From Imbricaverruca yamaguchii (lineage: Eukaryota; Arthropoda; Thecostraca; Neoverrucidae), in contig JAOTOL010001325.1 of assembly GCA_034440575.1 (NCBI GenBank), positions 541,001 through 605,000 of the forward strand: 64,000 nt of DNA. Direction: 5' to 3'. Below, in pieces: positions 36,676-49,701 of the stretch. The position numbers and the translations under genes were made by a program. The notes below the pieces were generated by a model. The model was not told the DNA's origin and searched no databases. It saw only the letters and a list, made by a program, of their open reading frames with translations. Position 1 is the stretch's first letter; each line of letters begins with the position of its first letter.

Positions 36676-37789
36676 GAGTGGTCAGCACCCCCCCTCCCCC
36701 CAGTGGGTCGCGGTAGTGGCCTGGCTGTGCCGGTCAGACCAATGAATTGTGTGGGAAAGCGGCTGGGCGCGAAGGTCTTAAGTCGGTTGGTGATGACAGT
36801 GATGGGTGATGGGGCGGACCTGGGCAAATGAAACCCAAAATTGCAGCATGATCCCGACAGATGTGGTTCCGCTGCTTCCCGCTAGTTACCGTAGGGCACG
36901 GCACCAGGATGAGGTGCACGTCCAGATGGATTCAGACAGGGCATCGTACATTGATACCGATGCTGGTTCACTTACTGCCAAATTTATTTTTCGTAAGCAG
37001 CGATTTCCCCACCACAGTCCCCACTTCACCTTCAGATATTTACCCCAATTACCAGGTCGCCTTCTTAGGCCTCTTCCTCCTCCATTCAGAAACTTACTCC
37101 AATTACCAGGTTGCCTTCACAGGCCGCCTCTTCTCCATTCGCCACCTCGGTTCACCGAGTCATCTCTCCAATGTAATCATTGCGTATGATATGGACTTCT
37201 TTACCAATCACAAGTGAGGACACCGGCTGCCCCCAGCGAAGTATCGGAGCTGAGCCAGGCGAGTTCGCTCCCACGTTACGTGTCACCCACCGCTGAAATC
37301 TCCTGGCAGAGGAGTCAGCCAACACAGCCTACCTTAGGGCACACACCTTGTGTGACTGTTGACGCCACGTGACCGAGGGGTCAGCTGATCTGGCCGTAGG
37401 GCGCTGGGTGGACACGGCCGCTGGCTCAGCATTGCAATGGCTGATGTAGGCTCATTATTACAATGTGAAAAATAGCGTGTGATATGCGGGGAGCAGTGGT
37501 GCCGCTGCGCTGACCGTGTCAAGGGCGTTCACTATCGATTGCGTCAGCGGGGCCGACCCTGTGACGGCGGCCATTATTCATCACACAATCGAATTGTGTT
37601 TGTCTTCCTGCAGGAGACGACACACGACCAGCCATAATGAAGTCATGTGTGCCGCTTCGGCGAGGTATAACTCAGCGTCTCGACACGCGGTCGATGTGTT
37701 TTATTGATGTCCGTCATCGATAGGCACTTAGTCGCCCGCTCCGCTTGAGATCAGGCCGCGTCGGCCTCCACCTTGCACGTCCGGTAATA
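36676..37789. other. Intergenic DNA, no gene recognised
   Basis: Frames at 36806-37217 overlap without family features. A 62-bp near-duplicate (CAATTACCAGGT..GCCTTC) occurs at 37048 and 37099. Confidence 0.4.
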
Positions 37790-38045
37790 CCTGATCTGAC
37801 CAGATGCCCTGATCTGACCTGATGCCCCAATCTGATCTGATACCCCGGCAGCATCTGACCTGGTATCCCGACGAATCGGGGGCTCTTTAGCTGGCAATTC
37901 GGCAGCATCTGGCCTGCTGTCCCGATAGTCTGGCAGTACCTGGCCTGCTGCCCCGATAGTCTGGCAGCACCTGGCCTGCTGCCCCGATAGTCTGGCAGCA
38001 CCTGGCCTGCTGCCCGGATAGTCTGGCAGCACTTGACCTGGTGTG
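37790..38045. repeat. ~31-bp minisatellite
   Basis: Units contain GCCTGCTGCCCCGATAGTCT and GGCAGCACCTG; the left part is diverged (CTGATCTGACCTGATGCCCC). Confidence 0.9.
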
Positions 38046-38267
38046 CCTATATAAGCTGACGTGATGTCCTTAGAGCTCCTAACCTGATGTCCATACAGCA
38101 CACGACCTGATGCCCGACAGTCCAGTGGGGCCTGACCGGCGGGTCGGCTTTTATGGAACAGAGACGGTTTTTCTGTGGTCTTGAGGAGTTCTCGTTCCAT
38201 CGTCTGCGCATAAAGCCTGCCATTAGCTGGAAAAAAAAACACTTTTGAGCCGTGCCACCGCATCTCA

Positions 38268-38575
38268 CACACAACTGGAAAAGTTACCAGGATGGTCACC
38301 GTCGCCTCAGTTGCCAGTGTACAAGTTACCAGGAGGGTTATCGTGACCTCAGCTTCCCGTAGACAGGTTACCAGGAGGGTTATCGTGACCTCAGCTGCCC
38401 GTAGATAGGTACCAGGAGGATCATCATGACCACAGCTGCCCATAGATAGGTTACTAGGAGGATCGTCGTGACCTCAGCTGCCCGTAGATGGGTTACCAGG
38501 AGGGTCATCGTGACCTTAGCTGCCCATAGACAGGTTACCAGGAGGGTCATCTTCGCCTCAGCCGCTCGTGGATGA
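38268..38575. repeat. 42-bp minisatellite, about 7 copies
   Basis: Units contain GGTTACCAGGAGGGTCATCG and TGACCTCAGCTGCCCGTAGA. Confidence 0.92.
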
Positions 38576-38924
38576 GCCACCAGGCCGCCGCTGTCACCCA
38601 CCGACGCATTACTCGCTAGTCATCTCTCAGACAACACGCACGCTATCAGCTCAAACAGATCATTTCTAGACACGCCTCAGCTGCCGAGCTCTGTAGACAC
38701 CGCGGGAAGCAGTCAGCTCGGAAGCGGGACGCCGCAGAAAACGGTGATCACCGCACGTGGTACGCCGGCCCACACACGGCAGCTGCGGAAATGAAATATC
38801 ACGACCACAGAATCATGACAGCAAACAAAGGACCAACACGGAGACAAATTCGGACAGGAACGAGACCAAAGGTAGGCGAAAAGCATCTCGGCTGAAATTG
38901 TTTCTGACCAGGAAGTGCATGTGA

Positions 38925-39645
38925 TGCAGCGGGGTCGGGCGGGCGACAGACGAGGCCGCGGAGAGCGTTGTTGCTCAGGTGATGCAGCGGGGTCGGGCGG
39001 GAGACAGACGAGGCCGCGGAGAGCGTTGTTGCTCAGGTGAGACAGCGGGGTCGGGCGGGCGACAGACGAGGCCGCGGAGAGCGTTGTTGCTCAGGTGATG
39101 CAGCGGGGTCGGGCGGGCGACAGACGAGGCCGCGGAGAGCGTTGTTGCTCAGGTGATGCAGCGGGGTCGGGCGGGCGACAGACGAGGCCGCGGAGAGCGT
39201 TGTTGCTCAGGTGATGCAGCGGGGTCGGGCGGACGACAGACGAGGCCGCGGAGAGCGTTGTTGCTCAGGTGATGCAGCGGGGTCGGGCGGGCGACAGACG
39301 AGGCCGCGGATAGTGTTGTTGCTCAGGTGATGCAGCGGGGTCGGGCGGGCGACAGACGAGGCCGCGGAGAGCGTTGTTGCTCAGGTGATGCAGCGGGGTC
39401 GGGCGGGCGACAGACGAGGCCGCGGAGAGCGTTGTTGCTCAGGTGATGCAGCGGGGTCGGGCGGGCGACAGACGAGGCCGCGGAGAGCGTTGTTGCTCAG
39501 GTGATGCAGCGGGGTCGGGCGGGCGACAGACGAGGCCGCGGAGAGCGTTGTTGCTCAGGTGATGCAGCGGGGTCGGGCGGGCGACAGACGAGGCCGCGGA
39601 GAGCGTTGTTACTCAGGTGAGACAGCGGGGTCCGGCGTGCGTCAG
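38925..39645. repeat. 58-bp minisatellite, about 12 copies
   Basis: Units contain GTGATGCAGCGGGGTCGGGC, GACAGACGAGGCCGCGGAGA and GCGTTGTTGCTCAG. Copies are almost identical, so homogenisation is recent. Confidence 0.97.
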
Positions 39646-39837
39646 GTGAAGCAGCCATGTTACATAAGATTGGTTTGCTTGATTGCTTTCCAACGTTCGC
39701 CTTCGTGCTGCATCTTGTTTCCTTAGGTTGCTTTTTATCTTTGCTATCCAATCCTAGTCCTCCGTTTTTATCCCCGATTTCCAGATTAATCAAAGACGCG
39801 ACAGAATCATTGACTTGCACGACTGAAGTACGGTCTG

Positions 39838-42096
39838 GCCAGCCAGCACACCGCTGGCCGTGTCAGGGTAACACTGACCTCGTGTGTTCACCAGCACACC
39901 GCTGGTCGTGTCAGTGTAACACTGGCCTCGTGTGTTCACCAGCACACCGCTGGCCGTGTCAGTGTAACACTGACCTCGTGTGTTCACCAGGACACCGCTG
40001 GCCGTGTCAGGGTAACACTGACCTCGTGTGTTCACCAGCACACCGCTAGCCGTGTCAGGGTAACACTGGCCTCGTGTGTTCACCAGCACACCGCTGGCCG
40101 TGTCAGGGTAACACTGACCTCGTGTGTTCACCAGCACACCGCTGGCCGTGTCAGGGTAACACTGACCTCGTGTGTTCACCAGCACACCGCTGGCCGTGTC
40201 AGTGTAACACTGACCTCGTGTGTTCACCAGCACACCGCTGGCCGTGTCAGTGTAACACTGACCTCGTGTGTTCACCAGGACACCGCTGGCCGTGTCAGGG
40301 TAACACTGACCTCGTGTGTTCACCAGCACACCGCTAGCCGTGTCAGGGTAACACTGGCCTCGTGTGTTCACCAGCACACCGCTGGCCGTGTCAGGGTAAC
40401 ACTGACCTCGTGTGTTCACCAGCACACCGCTGGCCGTGTCAGGGTAACACTGACCTCGTGTGTTCACCAGCACACCGCTGGCCGTGTCAGTGTAACACTG
40501 GCCTCGTGTGTTCACCAGCACACCGCTGGCCGTGTCAGGGTAACACTGACCTCGTGTGTTCACGCAGCACCGCTGGCCGTGTCAGGTGTAACACTGGCCT
40601 CGTGTGTTCACCAGCACACCGCTGGCCGTGTCAGTGTAACACTGACCTCGTGTGTTCACCAGCACACCGCTGGCCGTGTCAGGGTAACACTGACCTCGTG
40701 TGTTCACCAGCACACCGCTGGCCGTGTCAGGGTAACACTGACCTCGTGTGTTCACCAGCACACCGCTGGCCGTGTCAGGGTAACACTGACCTCGTGTGTT
40801 CACCAGCACACCGCTGGCCGTGTCAGGGTAACACTGACCTCGTGTGTTCACCAGCACACCGCTGGTCGTGTCAGTGTAACACTGGCCTCGTGTGTTCACC
40901 AGCACACCGCTGGCCGTGTCAGTGTAACACTGGCCTCGTGTGTTCACCAGCACACCGCTGGCCGTGTCAGTGTAACACTGACCTCGTGTGTTCACCAGGA
41001 CACCGCTGGCCGTGTCAGTGTAACACTGGCCTCGTGTGTTCACCAGGACACCGCTGGCCGTGTCAGTGTAACACTGGCCTCGTGTGTTCACCAGGACACC
41101 GCTGGCCGTGTCAGTGTAACACTGGCCTCGTGTGTTCACCAGCACACCGCTGGCCGTGTCAGTGTAACACTGGCCTCGTGTGTTCACCAGGACACCGCTG
41201 GCCGTGTCAGGGTAACACTGACCTCGTGTGTTCACCAGCACACCGCTGGCCGTGTCAGGGTAACACTGACCTCGTGTGTTCACCAGCACACCGCTGGCCG
41301 TGTCAGTGTAACACTGACCTCGTGTGTTCACCAGCACACCGCTGGCCGTGTCAGTGTAACACTGGCCTCGTGTGTTCACCAGCACACCGCTGGCCGTGTC
41401 AGTGTAACACTGACCTCGTGTGTTCACCAGGACACCGCTGGCCGTGTCAGTGTAACACTCACCTCTGTGTTCACCAGCACACCGCTGGCCGTGTCAGGGT
41501 AACACTGACCTCGTGTGTTCACCAGCACACCGCTGGCCGTGTCAGGGTAACACTGACCTCGTGTGTTCACCAGCACACCGCTGGCCGTGTCAGGGTAACA
41601 CTGACCTCGTGTGTTCACCAGCACACCGCTGGCCGTGTCAGGGTAACACTGACCTCGTGTGTTCACCAGCACACCGCTGGCCGTGTCAGGGTAACACTGA
41701 CCTCGTGTGTTCACCAGCACACCGCTGGCCGTGTCAGGGTAACACTGACCTCGTGTGTTCACCAGCACACCGCTAGCCGTGTCAGGGTAACACTGACCTC
41801 GTGTGTTCACCAGCACACCGCTGGCCGTGTCAGGGTAACACTGACCTCGTGTGTTCACCAGCACACCGCTGGCCGTGTCAGGGTAACACTGACCTCGTGT
41901 GTTCACCAGCACACCGCTGGCCGTGTCAGTGTAACACTGACCTCGTGTGTTCACCAGCACACCGCTGGCCGTGTCAGGGTAACACTGACCTCGTGTGTTC
42001 ACCAGCACACCGCTGGCCGTGTCAGGGTAACACTGACCTCGTGTGTTCACCAGCACACCGCTGGCCGTGTCAGGGTAACACTGACCTCGTGTGTTC
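39838..42096. repeat. 48-bp minisatellite, about 47 copies
   Basis: Units contain CACACCGCTGGCCGTGTCAG and GTAACACTGACCTCGTGTGT. Variable sites are GGG/GTG after TCA, TGACC/TGGCC, CAGCACACC/CAGGACACC and GCTGG/GCTAG. The 16-codon unit lacks stops in several frames, giving apparent proteins of 250-590 residues on both strands. I see no start context, codon bias or splice structure to support coding. Confidence 0.98.
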
Positions 42097-43254
42097 GCAC
42101 AAGGGTCGCGGGCGTAGACCACCAGAACATCTAGTAAAGTTACGGGCATTACCGTGCTCGTGCAGGCTCTGCTCGATGCCAAGATTCATCTCGTCATGAG
42201 GGCCTCATGACGGCACGACGGCCTCAGAAACAGGCCGGAGCACACATAGTGTGGCATGGTCCTGACAAAAAAAACACCAGGACACTAAGTAAATACATCT
42301 GGGCTGTTCGAAACGTGCCTGTTGTTCAAAAACATCGTGGATTGGAGAATAAAATCGAGAAAGCCGTAAAAGTGTCCATACTTTAAAATAATTAATAACG
42401 GGACTCGAACAATTGGCATCGGGGCCTTAAAATACATCAGTATACAAACATAAACACAGCGGGCCTTAAATAGAGCACCAAGGCAGCGACTCGATCCAGT
42501 GGCAATTCTGAGAACATATTTAAGCCAAAGAACTTGATAGCTTGATAACATGGACCCCAAGGGTCAGTACTTCCATAACTTGAAGCGCAATCAACTTTGG
42601 GACACAAAACATCCATAATTCATTTCGTTATTGCCCATCTATATAAGTAGTTTCGTCGTAGAAAAATTATAATATTATAGTGTTCGGGATCTCAGTTATC
42701 GTCCAGCGTACATCAACGCAATGTTAAGCCTCCCATACATTAGTACGACGCGTCTGTCCAGCACATTTGGCTATATTCGCAGCTGTATTTTTTTCAGGTC
42801 TGTGGCGACAGCATCGCCTCCACACCCAGCTGTATCTGTGATTCGGGGACCAGACAAGATAGGGAATTCACGCCCGCACAACTTCAATGCGATCAATTCA
42901 ATTCGCCTCCATTGCGTTTCCTAGTGCGTTTGTTATGTCAATCGACTCGACCATTACGGCGATCCACCTTCAGTTGGCTGCGTGCTGTGGTTCAACAGCA
43001 ACAGCTCTGCACAGTCCGACAGCAACAGCTCTGCACAGCTCAACGGTAACAGCTCCGGGCGACCGCGATCAGCGCTGTCCGACATACCGAGCGCCTCCTC
43101 CCCTCGTGGACGCCTATACCGCACAGCTTCCGACCGTCATTGGTCTCCATCAGGTGACGTTTCGTGTTCTCGAATCACGAAAACGGGCACCGACGCAACA
43201 GACGTAGCGCTACGGCAAGCAACAGCCGGCAGTCGCCTCAGACTTGGCCGGACA
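42097..43254. other. Intergenic DNA, no gene recognised
   Basis: The Ser/Thr/Ala-rich frame entering the next array at about 42982 has no recognisable domain. Confidence 0.4.
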
Positions 43255-43975
43255 CCACCCACGGAGCACCAGACGCCACCGACAGAGGTGGGGAGGTGTC
43301 CAGCCCGCCACCCACGGAGCACCAGACGCCACCGACAGAGGTGGGGAGGTGTCCAGCCCGCCACCCACGGAGCACCAGACGCCACCGACAGAGGTGGGGA
43401 GGTGTCCAGCCCGCCACCCACGGAGCACCAGACGCCACCGACAGAGGTGGGGAGGTGTCCAGCCCGCCACCCACGGAGCACCAGACGCCACCGACAGAGG
43501 TGGGGAGGTGTCCAGCCCGCCACCCACGGAGCACCAGACGCCACCGACAGAGGTGGGGAGGTGTCCAGCCCGCCACCCACGGAGCACCAGACGCCACCGA
43601 CAGAGGTGAGGTGTCCAGCCCGCCACCCACGGAGCACCAGACGCCACCGACAGAGGTGGGGTGTCCAGCCCGCCACCCACGGAGCACCAGACGCCACCGA
43701 CAGAGGTGGGGAGGTGTCCAGCCCGCCACCCACGGAGCACCAGACGCCACCGACAGAGGTGGGGAGGTGTCCAGCCCGCCACCCACGGAGCACCAGACGC
43801 CACCGACAGAGGTGAGGTGTCCAGCCCGCCACCCACGGAGCACCAGACGCCACCGACAGAGGTGAGGTGTCCAGCCCGCCACCCACGGAGCACCAGACGC
43901 CACCGACAGAGGTGGGGAGGTGTCCATCCCGCCACCCACGGAGCACCAGACGCCACCGACAGAGGTGGCGGGGGT
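43255..43975. repeat. 53-bp minisatellite, about 14 copies
   Basis: Units contain CACCCACGGAGCACCAGACG, CCACCGACAGAGGTGGGGAG and GTGTCCAGCCCGC. Shorter forms of 47-48 bp lack GGGGA. The length variants rotate the frame, so no continuous protein exists through the array. Confidence 0.96.
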
Positions 43976-44775
43976 GTCCTGAATATAACGCGAGCATCAG
44001 GTCTCGCGCTCAATACTGCTGTCATCTGGGCATGCGTAGCCACGAGATATCTGGCTCGGATACACAGGGTAGAGCATAAGTTCTTAATGTGGCTAATTGT
44101 GCACTGCAGTTACACAACTATAGGCCGGGCTCTCCCGAGTATCAGGACCTGCTTCAATTCTATAGCATACAATTTGTGTTCACTTGTCGCGTACAGGCCG
44201 ACGCCATTTTCTTACGAAACGTATATGCGGTAGGACGGACTCATCGGTTTTATTGCAGAACTTCGAATTATGCATCCCAGTCAATAAAACACATGCGACC
44301 TGTTTGATTATATGCACCACGTGCTCAGGTGGAAAATATTATGTCTGGCTTGTCTAACAGATCGGTATGAAGGCCGAACATATTTTTAACGAGAACACCA
44401 AGTGCTGACATCATCGCGAACTCTGCGAGTGCGTCTAAGACGCAGGTGGCCGGACACGTGTGTGCTGTGTCACCCGCTCACATCTGAATCAGCAGAGCCA
44501 TCAGTGTAGACTTACCACTCTTTCGGCTGTTTAAAGCCATTCCTTTAGTTAAGCTCTTTAACTCACGACTCCTTTAAAGAGCTGAACAGATTGTTGGAGA
44601 TTATGGATAATGGTTATAAACAGGAGCACACGAACAGCTAACAACCATTCATGTGGGAATAGTTTATTTGTGCTGTACTTTAGACGTCACCTACACAGTT
44701 CGTGTTGGCTGGTTTAAACTAGAGACTTCATAAACTATCCAATTCAAATATATTTCAAATTGATGTCGTATAAAC
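43976..44775. other. Intergenic DNA, no gene recognised
   Basis: No features apart from AT-rich sequence. Confidence 0.5.
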
Positions 44776-44900
44776 CATGCGACTGTGGCCCTCTGGTGCA
44801 GTATGTGACTGTTGCCCTCTAGTCCAGTATGTGACTGTTGCCCTCTGGTGTTGTATGCGACTGTTGCCCTGTGGTGCAGTATGTGACTGTTGCCCGTGGT
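44776..44900. repeat. 25-bp minisatellite, 5 copies
   Basis: Units contain GTATGTGACTGTTGCCCTCT and GGTGCA. Confidence 0.9.
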
Positions 44901-44984
44901 CAAGTTCACCTGTGCCTCATCTAGATGAGCACGCCGCAAAAGTTTCAACTCACACGTCACACTGGGCACCCAGTTACACCGGAT

Positions 44985-45262
44985 GGCTACACCCGGGGGT
45001 AGAACCCAGTCATTCCGTTATACCCAGTCATTCCGTTACACCCAGTCATTCCGCTACACCCAGTCATTCCGCTACACCCGGAGGTAGTGTCCAGCCTTTC
45101 GGTTACACTGGGGGTAGCACCCAGTCATCCGGTTACACCAGACGGCTACACCCAGCCCTTCAGCTACACCCGGAGGTAGTGTCCAGCCTTTCGGTTACAC
45201 TGGGGGTAGCACCCAGTCATCCGGTTACACCAGACGGCTACACCCACCCATTCAGCTACACC
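44985..45262. repeat. Composite ~18-bp and ~112-bp repeat
   Basis: An 18-bp unit (ACCCAGTCATTCCGTTAC) is repeated, and a larger block with GGAGGTAGTGTCCAGCCTTT occurs twice (45060 and 45168). Confidence 0.88.
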
Positions 45263-45885
45263 ATGCGATCCAATTTCTCACTAACGAAGAGAGCGTTTTG
45301 CAAGCATGATTGCGATGAGAAAGCTTCCGATGTGGGACTTCATCAACCTTCCAACAGGCACTTTCCATGCTGACAGGCAGCTACACTTGCCAGTGAGGTG
45401 GGTGGTTGCGACCTACGCTGTGGTTACCATGGCGGAGACGGTGTACCGAGCTAGGTCGGGTTTGGGACGAGACCGCGTAAATATCAGCTGTCATACCGAA
45501 GTTGTGGCCAGAACACTGTCTCCCACAACAGTGCAGAGAGCACCGTCTATCACCGGTGGAAGGTGTGTGTAGTCCTGGCTTACGAGAGTACGATGACTAA
45601 AAGTACTTTGGCTACGCCTGTTTGTGTCCGGCATAAACCTGCAATAACTGGTCAAAGTTAGACCTAGTATTTAGACCTGTAGGCGATGACCACGTCAGCA
45701 ATGAACAATCCACGATGTCGTGAGCATATTAAACACCTCAGGTGATTCGGCTGTACAATTTCATGACACGTGTGTCAACATTTACATCAGGGTTTTCATG
45801 CACATGAAGTAATTTTGAATGGAATAGTAGTATGCTTTTAAAAGCGGCCCAGCCGCCGGCCACCAGTACCAGATTTTTCCGTTGG

Positions 45886-46165
45886 CACCACACATTAACC
45901 TCCAAGCCGCGGCCGTCGTCGGTGGCACTGAGCGTGACCTTTGTCCATTGGCACCACACATTGACCTCCAAGCCGCGGCCGTCGCCGGTGGCACTGAGCG
46001 TGACCTTTGTCCATTGGCACCACACATTGACCTCCAAGCCGCGGCCATCGTCGGTGGCACTGAGCGTGACCTTTCTCCATTGGCACCACACATTGACCTC
46101 CAAGCCGCGGCCGTCCCCGGTGGCACTGAGCGTGACCTTTGTCCGTTGGCAGCGAGCATTGGCCT
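45886..46165. repeat. 66-bp minisatellite, about 4 copies
   Basis: Units contain TTGGCACCACACATTGACCT, CCAAGCCGCGGCCGTCG and GGTGGCACTGAGCGTGACCT. The unit is 22 codons. Confidence 0.94.
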
Positions 46166-47307
46166 CCTCAGCCTCACCACTCGTGGCCGTCACCGGCGGC
46201 AGCGGCCTCGTCTGCGGTGGGTTCGTGGATTTCAGCCCGGATAGCTCGGCGGTTTTGGCCATCATTGATCTACAGGTCAAGTAAATATAGCTACGACATT
46301 AATTACAGCCGACTAGCTGGAAGTTAACGCTGAGGTGGCATCCAGGGGCAGGAGCACAGCCTAATGTTATGCTGAACTACGAGTTGAGGGGCAGACGAAG
46401 CGTTGTGCACCGACGGTCTTTTTGGCGCCGCGACAGCACCCATCACACGGTAGCTGACCAGCAGCTGACCAGCAGTGCACGGGGGTCGCGGTTGCTGACC
46501 TGCACATACTGTCCGTCCGGCCGGTCCATAGGTCAGGGTCAGTTGGGGTCAGGGTCAGTTGAGGTGAGGGTCAGTTGGTCCGACGCACCGTCTGAAAATT
46601 GGCCGAACGGCGGCGACGCAAACACATCGGGCACATTGGGAGGCATGGACAATCCTCTCTCCCGTGGCAAGCGAGATGTGGAGATACATGAGGAGGTCAT
46701 TGCGCGTCAATGGAGACGGGTACGGAGGGCCACAGTTCGCTGTTGTAGTAACACACAATGGCGGTGGAATGTTTACCTCGTTGACAAGTGTTCGCAATCG
46801 GCTCCTGGTGTCTATTTTTTTTAAATAGCGTAGTAGCTGGTGTTGGTGTCAATTTGTTGTCACCATCATCATCATCACCACCATTATATCCTTCCTTGTA
46901 ATCAGTCTGACGAATCTATTAAGCTTTTTCTCACAGTGTTGCACTGAAAAGCGAAAGCACCATGCGCTTAAATCATGGCAACTGTCTGAAAATGTGAAAT
47001 AACACTGGAGTGAGAATATACATAAATATACATTCTTAATTAGATATTTCCCGTATATCCTGAACCGCCTCTGCCACAGATCATCTGTGAATCCACCGCT
47101 CAGTCCAGTATGTGCCGCGACCTCGATTCAGTGCGACATTAGGTCATTGTCAACTGGACTGAGATATGAGTAAAGGTCATTTCTATGGGTTTCGAATAAA
47201 AAGTTATGAAAATGGCAATGAGCCAGCGGATCTCCGTCATCGGTCAATTCGTCCTCATGTCGCTGGAGATGAAATTCAGTTACTAAGGCGGTAGCGATGC
47301 AACTAAC
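46166..47307. other. Intergenic DNA, no gene recognised
   Basis: Frame 46369-46824 (151 codons) has no recognised motif and reads through a short GGTCAGTTGGGGTCAG repeat. Confidence 0.4.
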
Positions 47308-47311
47308 TTAA

Positions 47312-48642
47312 CACGCGCCCCGGAGAGCCTCGGAAAATTACGCGCACTGGAGGGGGCGGATTCCGCCCCCTCCCCTGAGATTCGGCTCCTACTAAGGCTA
47401 GAACAACGAAATTTGCAGGGTGGATGGGCACGACAGTTATCTCTATTGTGTGTAAGTTTTATGACCTTAGGTCAATATCTTCCAGGGAAAATGAGGTCAA
47501 AATAGCAAAATGTTCTGGTTTTCCGTGAATTGGCTTGTCAATGTTATGGATCGCTGTGATTGTGTCTAAATGCTCCAAAATTGGCATTAATGATGTTTTG
47601 GACATTACCAATGATGCAATACAGATGCCAGATTCGCCATTTGACCTCAGGTCATCTATGTAGGAGCACCTTAGCAAGTCATTACCTGCTCCAGTTACCG
47701 GAACCGGGCTGCCCACCCGATTGCTCCGTTGGGCGGTTCGGCACAATCGGCTTCGCAAAGAAAGGAGTGAAATACATGAATAAAGTACGGAAACGCTTAG
47801 GAACACAATGGTGAATAGGAGATTTCGGGATGTGTGGGGAGTAGCATGTAAGGTGACATCAACCGCATGTCAGCCATTTGCATTTTGACAACATTCTAGT
47901 TGACCAAGTTTGGTTCTATTAGCCTGTCATAAACTTGACCCGACTTGACCTCGGCGACCTAACATGACTTCAAATAGCATAGCATAATAAAATTCATCAA
48001 ATAAGTCTCTGGTGTTGTCAAGAACAGTTCCCTTTTGCCAATATACGGGATGCGATCAGCGCCGATTTTGGTGGTCTGTCGCTGCGAATTGTTTTTAATT
48101 TAACGGCCCCTAACTTGAAAAGTTATCGGTCTATTTTCATTTGTCTTACTTTAAGCAATGCGCCGGTCATTTTCAAGTAGGTACGCAAAAAAATGGCGTA
48201 TATCGGTCGGTACAATATGGAGTTATGTACGACAAACCAGAGGGGTAGGCGGATTTCGCCATCCCTCCTCCAGGGCGTGTGTTAGCCTGTCATAAACTTC
48301 ACTTGACTAGACCTCGGTGACCTGACATGACATTGAAACAATATAGCATAATAATGTATACCAAACAAGTCGCTAGTTTTGCCAAGAACACTTACCTTTT
48401 GCCAATATACGGGAAGCGTACCAGCGCCGATATTTGTGGTCAGGCGCTGAAGAACTTTTTTTCTTTAGCGACCACCAACACGACAAATTTCCGTCGATTT
48501 GCATTTTTCTTAATTTCAACAACGCGCCTGTCATTTATAACCTGGGACGCAAACAATCGCGTAGATCGGCTGATAAAATCTAGAGTTATCTACGAAAATC
48601 CGAAGGGGTGGCCGGATTTCGTCCCCCCCTCCAGGGCGCGTG
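47312..48642. mobile_element. TTAA-flanked non-autonomous element, second family
   Basis: Exact TTAA lies on both sides (47308-47311 and 48643-48646). A perfect 9-bp terminal inverted repeat is CACGCGCCC at the left and GGGCGCGTG at the right. 1,331 bp with no transposase. A near-terminal sequence (CAGGGCGTGTGTTAG, 48271-48285) recurs inside. The segment starting TAGCCTGTCATAAACTT is present twice (47921 and 48285), so two copies are nested or tandemly fused. TTAA targets are typical of piggyBac-group transposons. Confidence 0.8.
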
Positions 48643-49042
48643 TTAACGAGGAATAGTTCGTTGGAATTTCGATAATCGGTAGCAAAGCGACGCGACGGAT
48701 TTTAGATTGAGGGTTTTTTATATGCACGAACGAGTGCTGTGCAATGTTCAAATCCAAACGCTTCCCAGTTGAAAGGCAGTCACAATTTTGCTGCGTGCAA
48801 CATTCTGCTATGCCACAATATTTAACCCATGATTTATTGTGTGCGATGAAGTTCAGTATTTATTGACTTCTGAATTCGGGCCGTTGAGCCCACAGACATT
48901 GAATTTAATATGCGCGATCTTTGACACTACATCCACATTATGCATACATTTGGTCATCTGACACCTCCCATATTAGGCGGCAAGTACTGAGGACAGCATA
49001 CAGTGACCCGATGAGGTGGGCCCAGGATGTGCGATATATACA

Positions 49043-49088
49043 TGCACACACACACACGCATGTATATATATATATACATAGATAGATG

Positions 49089-49124
<36 letters not shown>
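49043..49124. repeat. (CA)n, (TA)n and (GATA)n compound microsatellite
   Basis: Short CA and TA tracts lead into about 12 GATA units. Confidence 0.95.
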
Positions 49125-49125
49125 C

Positions 49126-49701
49126 AAACATGGCTAATTGGTCTTAACTGTCGTTGCAAAAGGGAGGAACTCCATTGCAACCTCCTAGATGCGATGCTAA
49201 ACAGATAATGTTTGGAATCGATCGGTCAAGCGCCCCAAGTGTAACACATTGGGCTGCAGAGACCTGTGGTAACTTTTATCCGTGGCAGGAGGTACCTCGG
49301 CAAGGTCCACTGAAGGAGCAACCAAAAACATTGGGATTGTGTCTGGAAGGAAACCGAGTGGATAAGTAGGAATTGTTTCCGTACTGCTCTCTGGAGCAGC
49401 AATATGAAGAACTGGAACTGCGCCGGAACTAAAATGAGCATCGAATCAAGGTTATATTCCCAAAATCCACTGTAACAAAGGTCAGCATATTGAAAGGTGA
49501 GCGTGCCCACAACCAAAAGAAGACATCCGATAACGATGCTAACTCCAATGAATACTTTCTACGGTAGTGGATTGACGAAGCAACATCAGCTAACTACCTG
49601 ATGCAGTACCCCTGGCAGGAGAAACTATGTCATCACGAGCAGTGATGAACCATCCCCTTCCGCGGGTGACCTGACCTGACCTGGACTACCGGCGGACTGA
49701 C
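49126..49701 (-). other. Intron side of the receptor gene (no further exon seen)
   Basis: Downstream of the receptor donor on the minus strand I see no exon with the expected next segment (the DRY-containing third membrane helix). Confidence 0.4.

Noticed and set aside
39838..42182. Very long open frames (up to 590 codons) on both strands
   Set aside because: Unit length 48 is divisible by three and the unit has no stop in these frames, so openness is automatic. Both strands are open equally, and there is no splice, codon or domain evidence.
22065..46165. CRISPR-like arrays with 24-33-bp repeats
   Set aside because: Units are directly adjacent with no unique spacers, no cas genes and a eukaryotic context.
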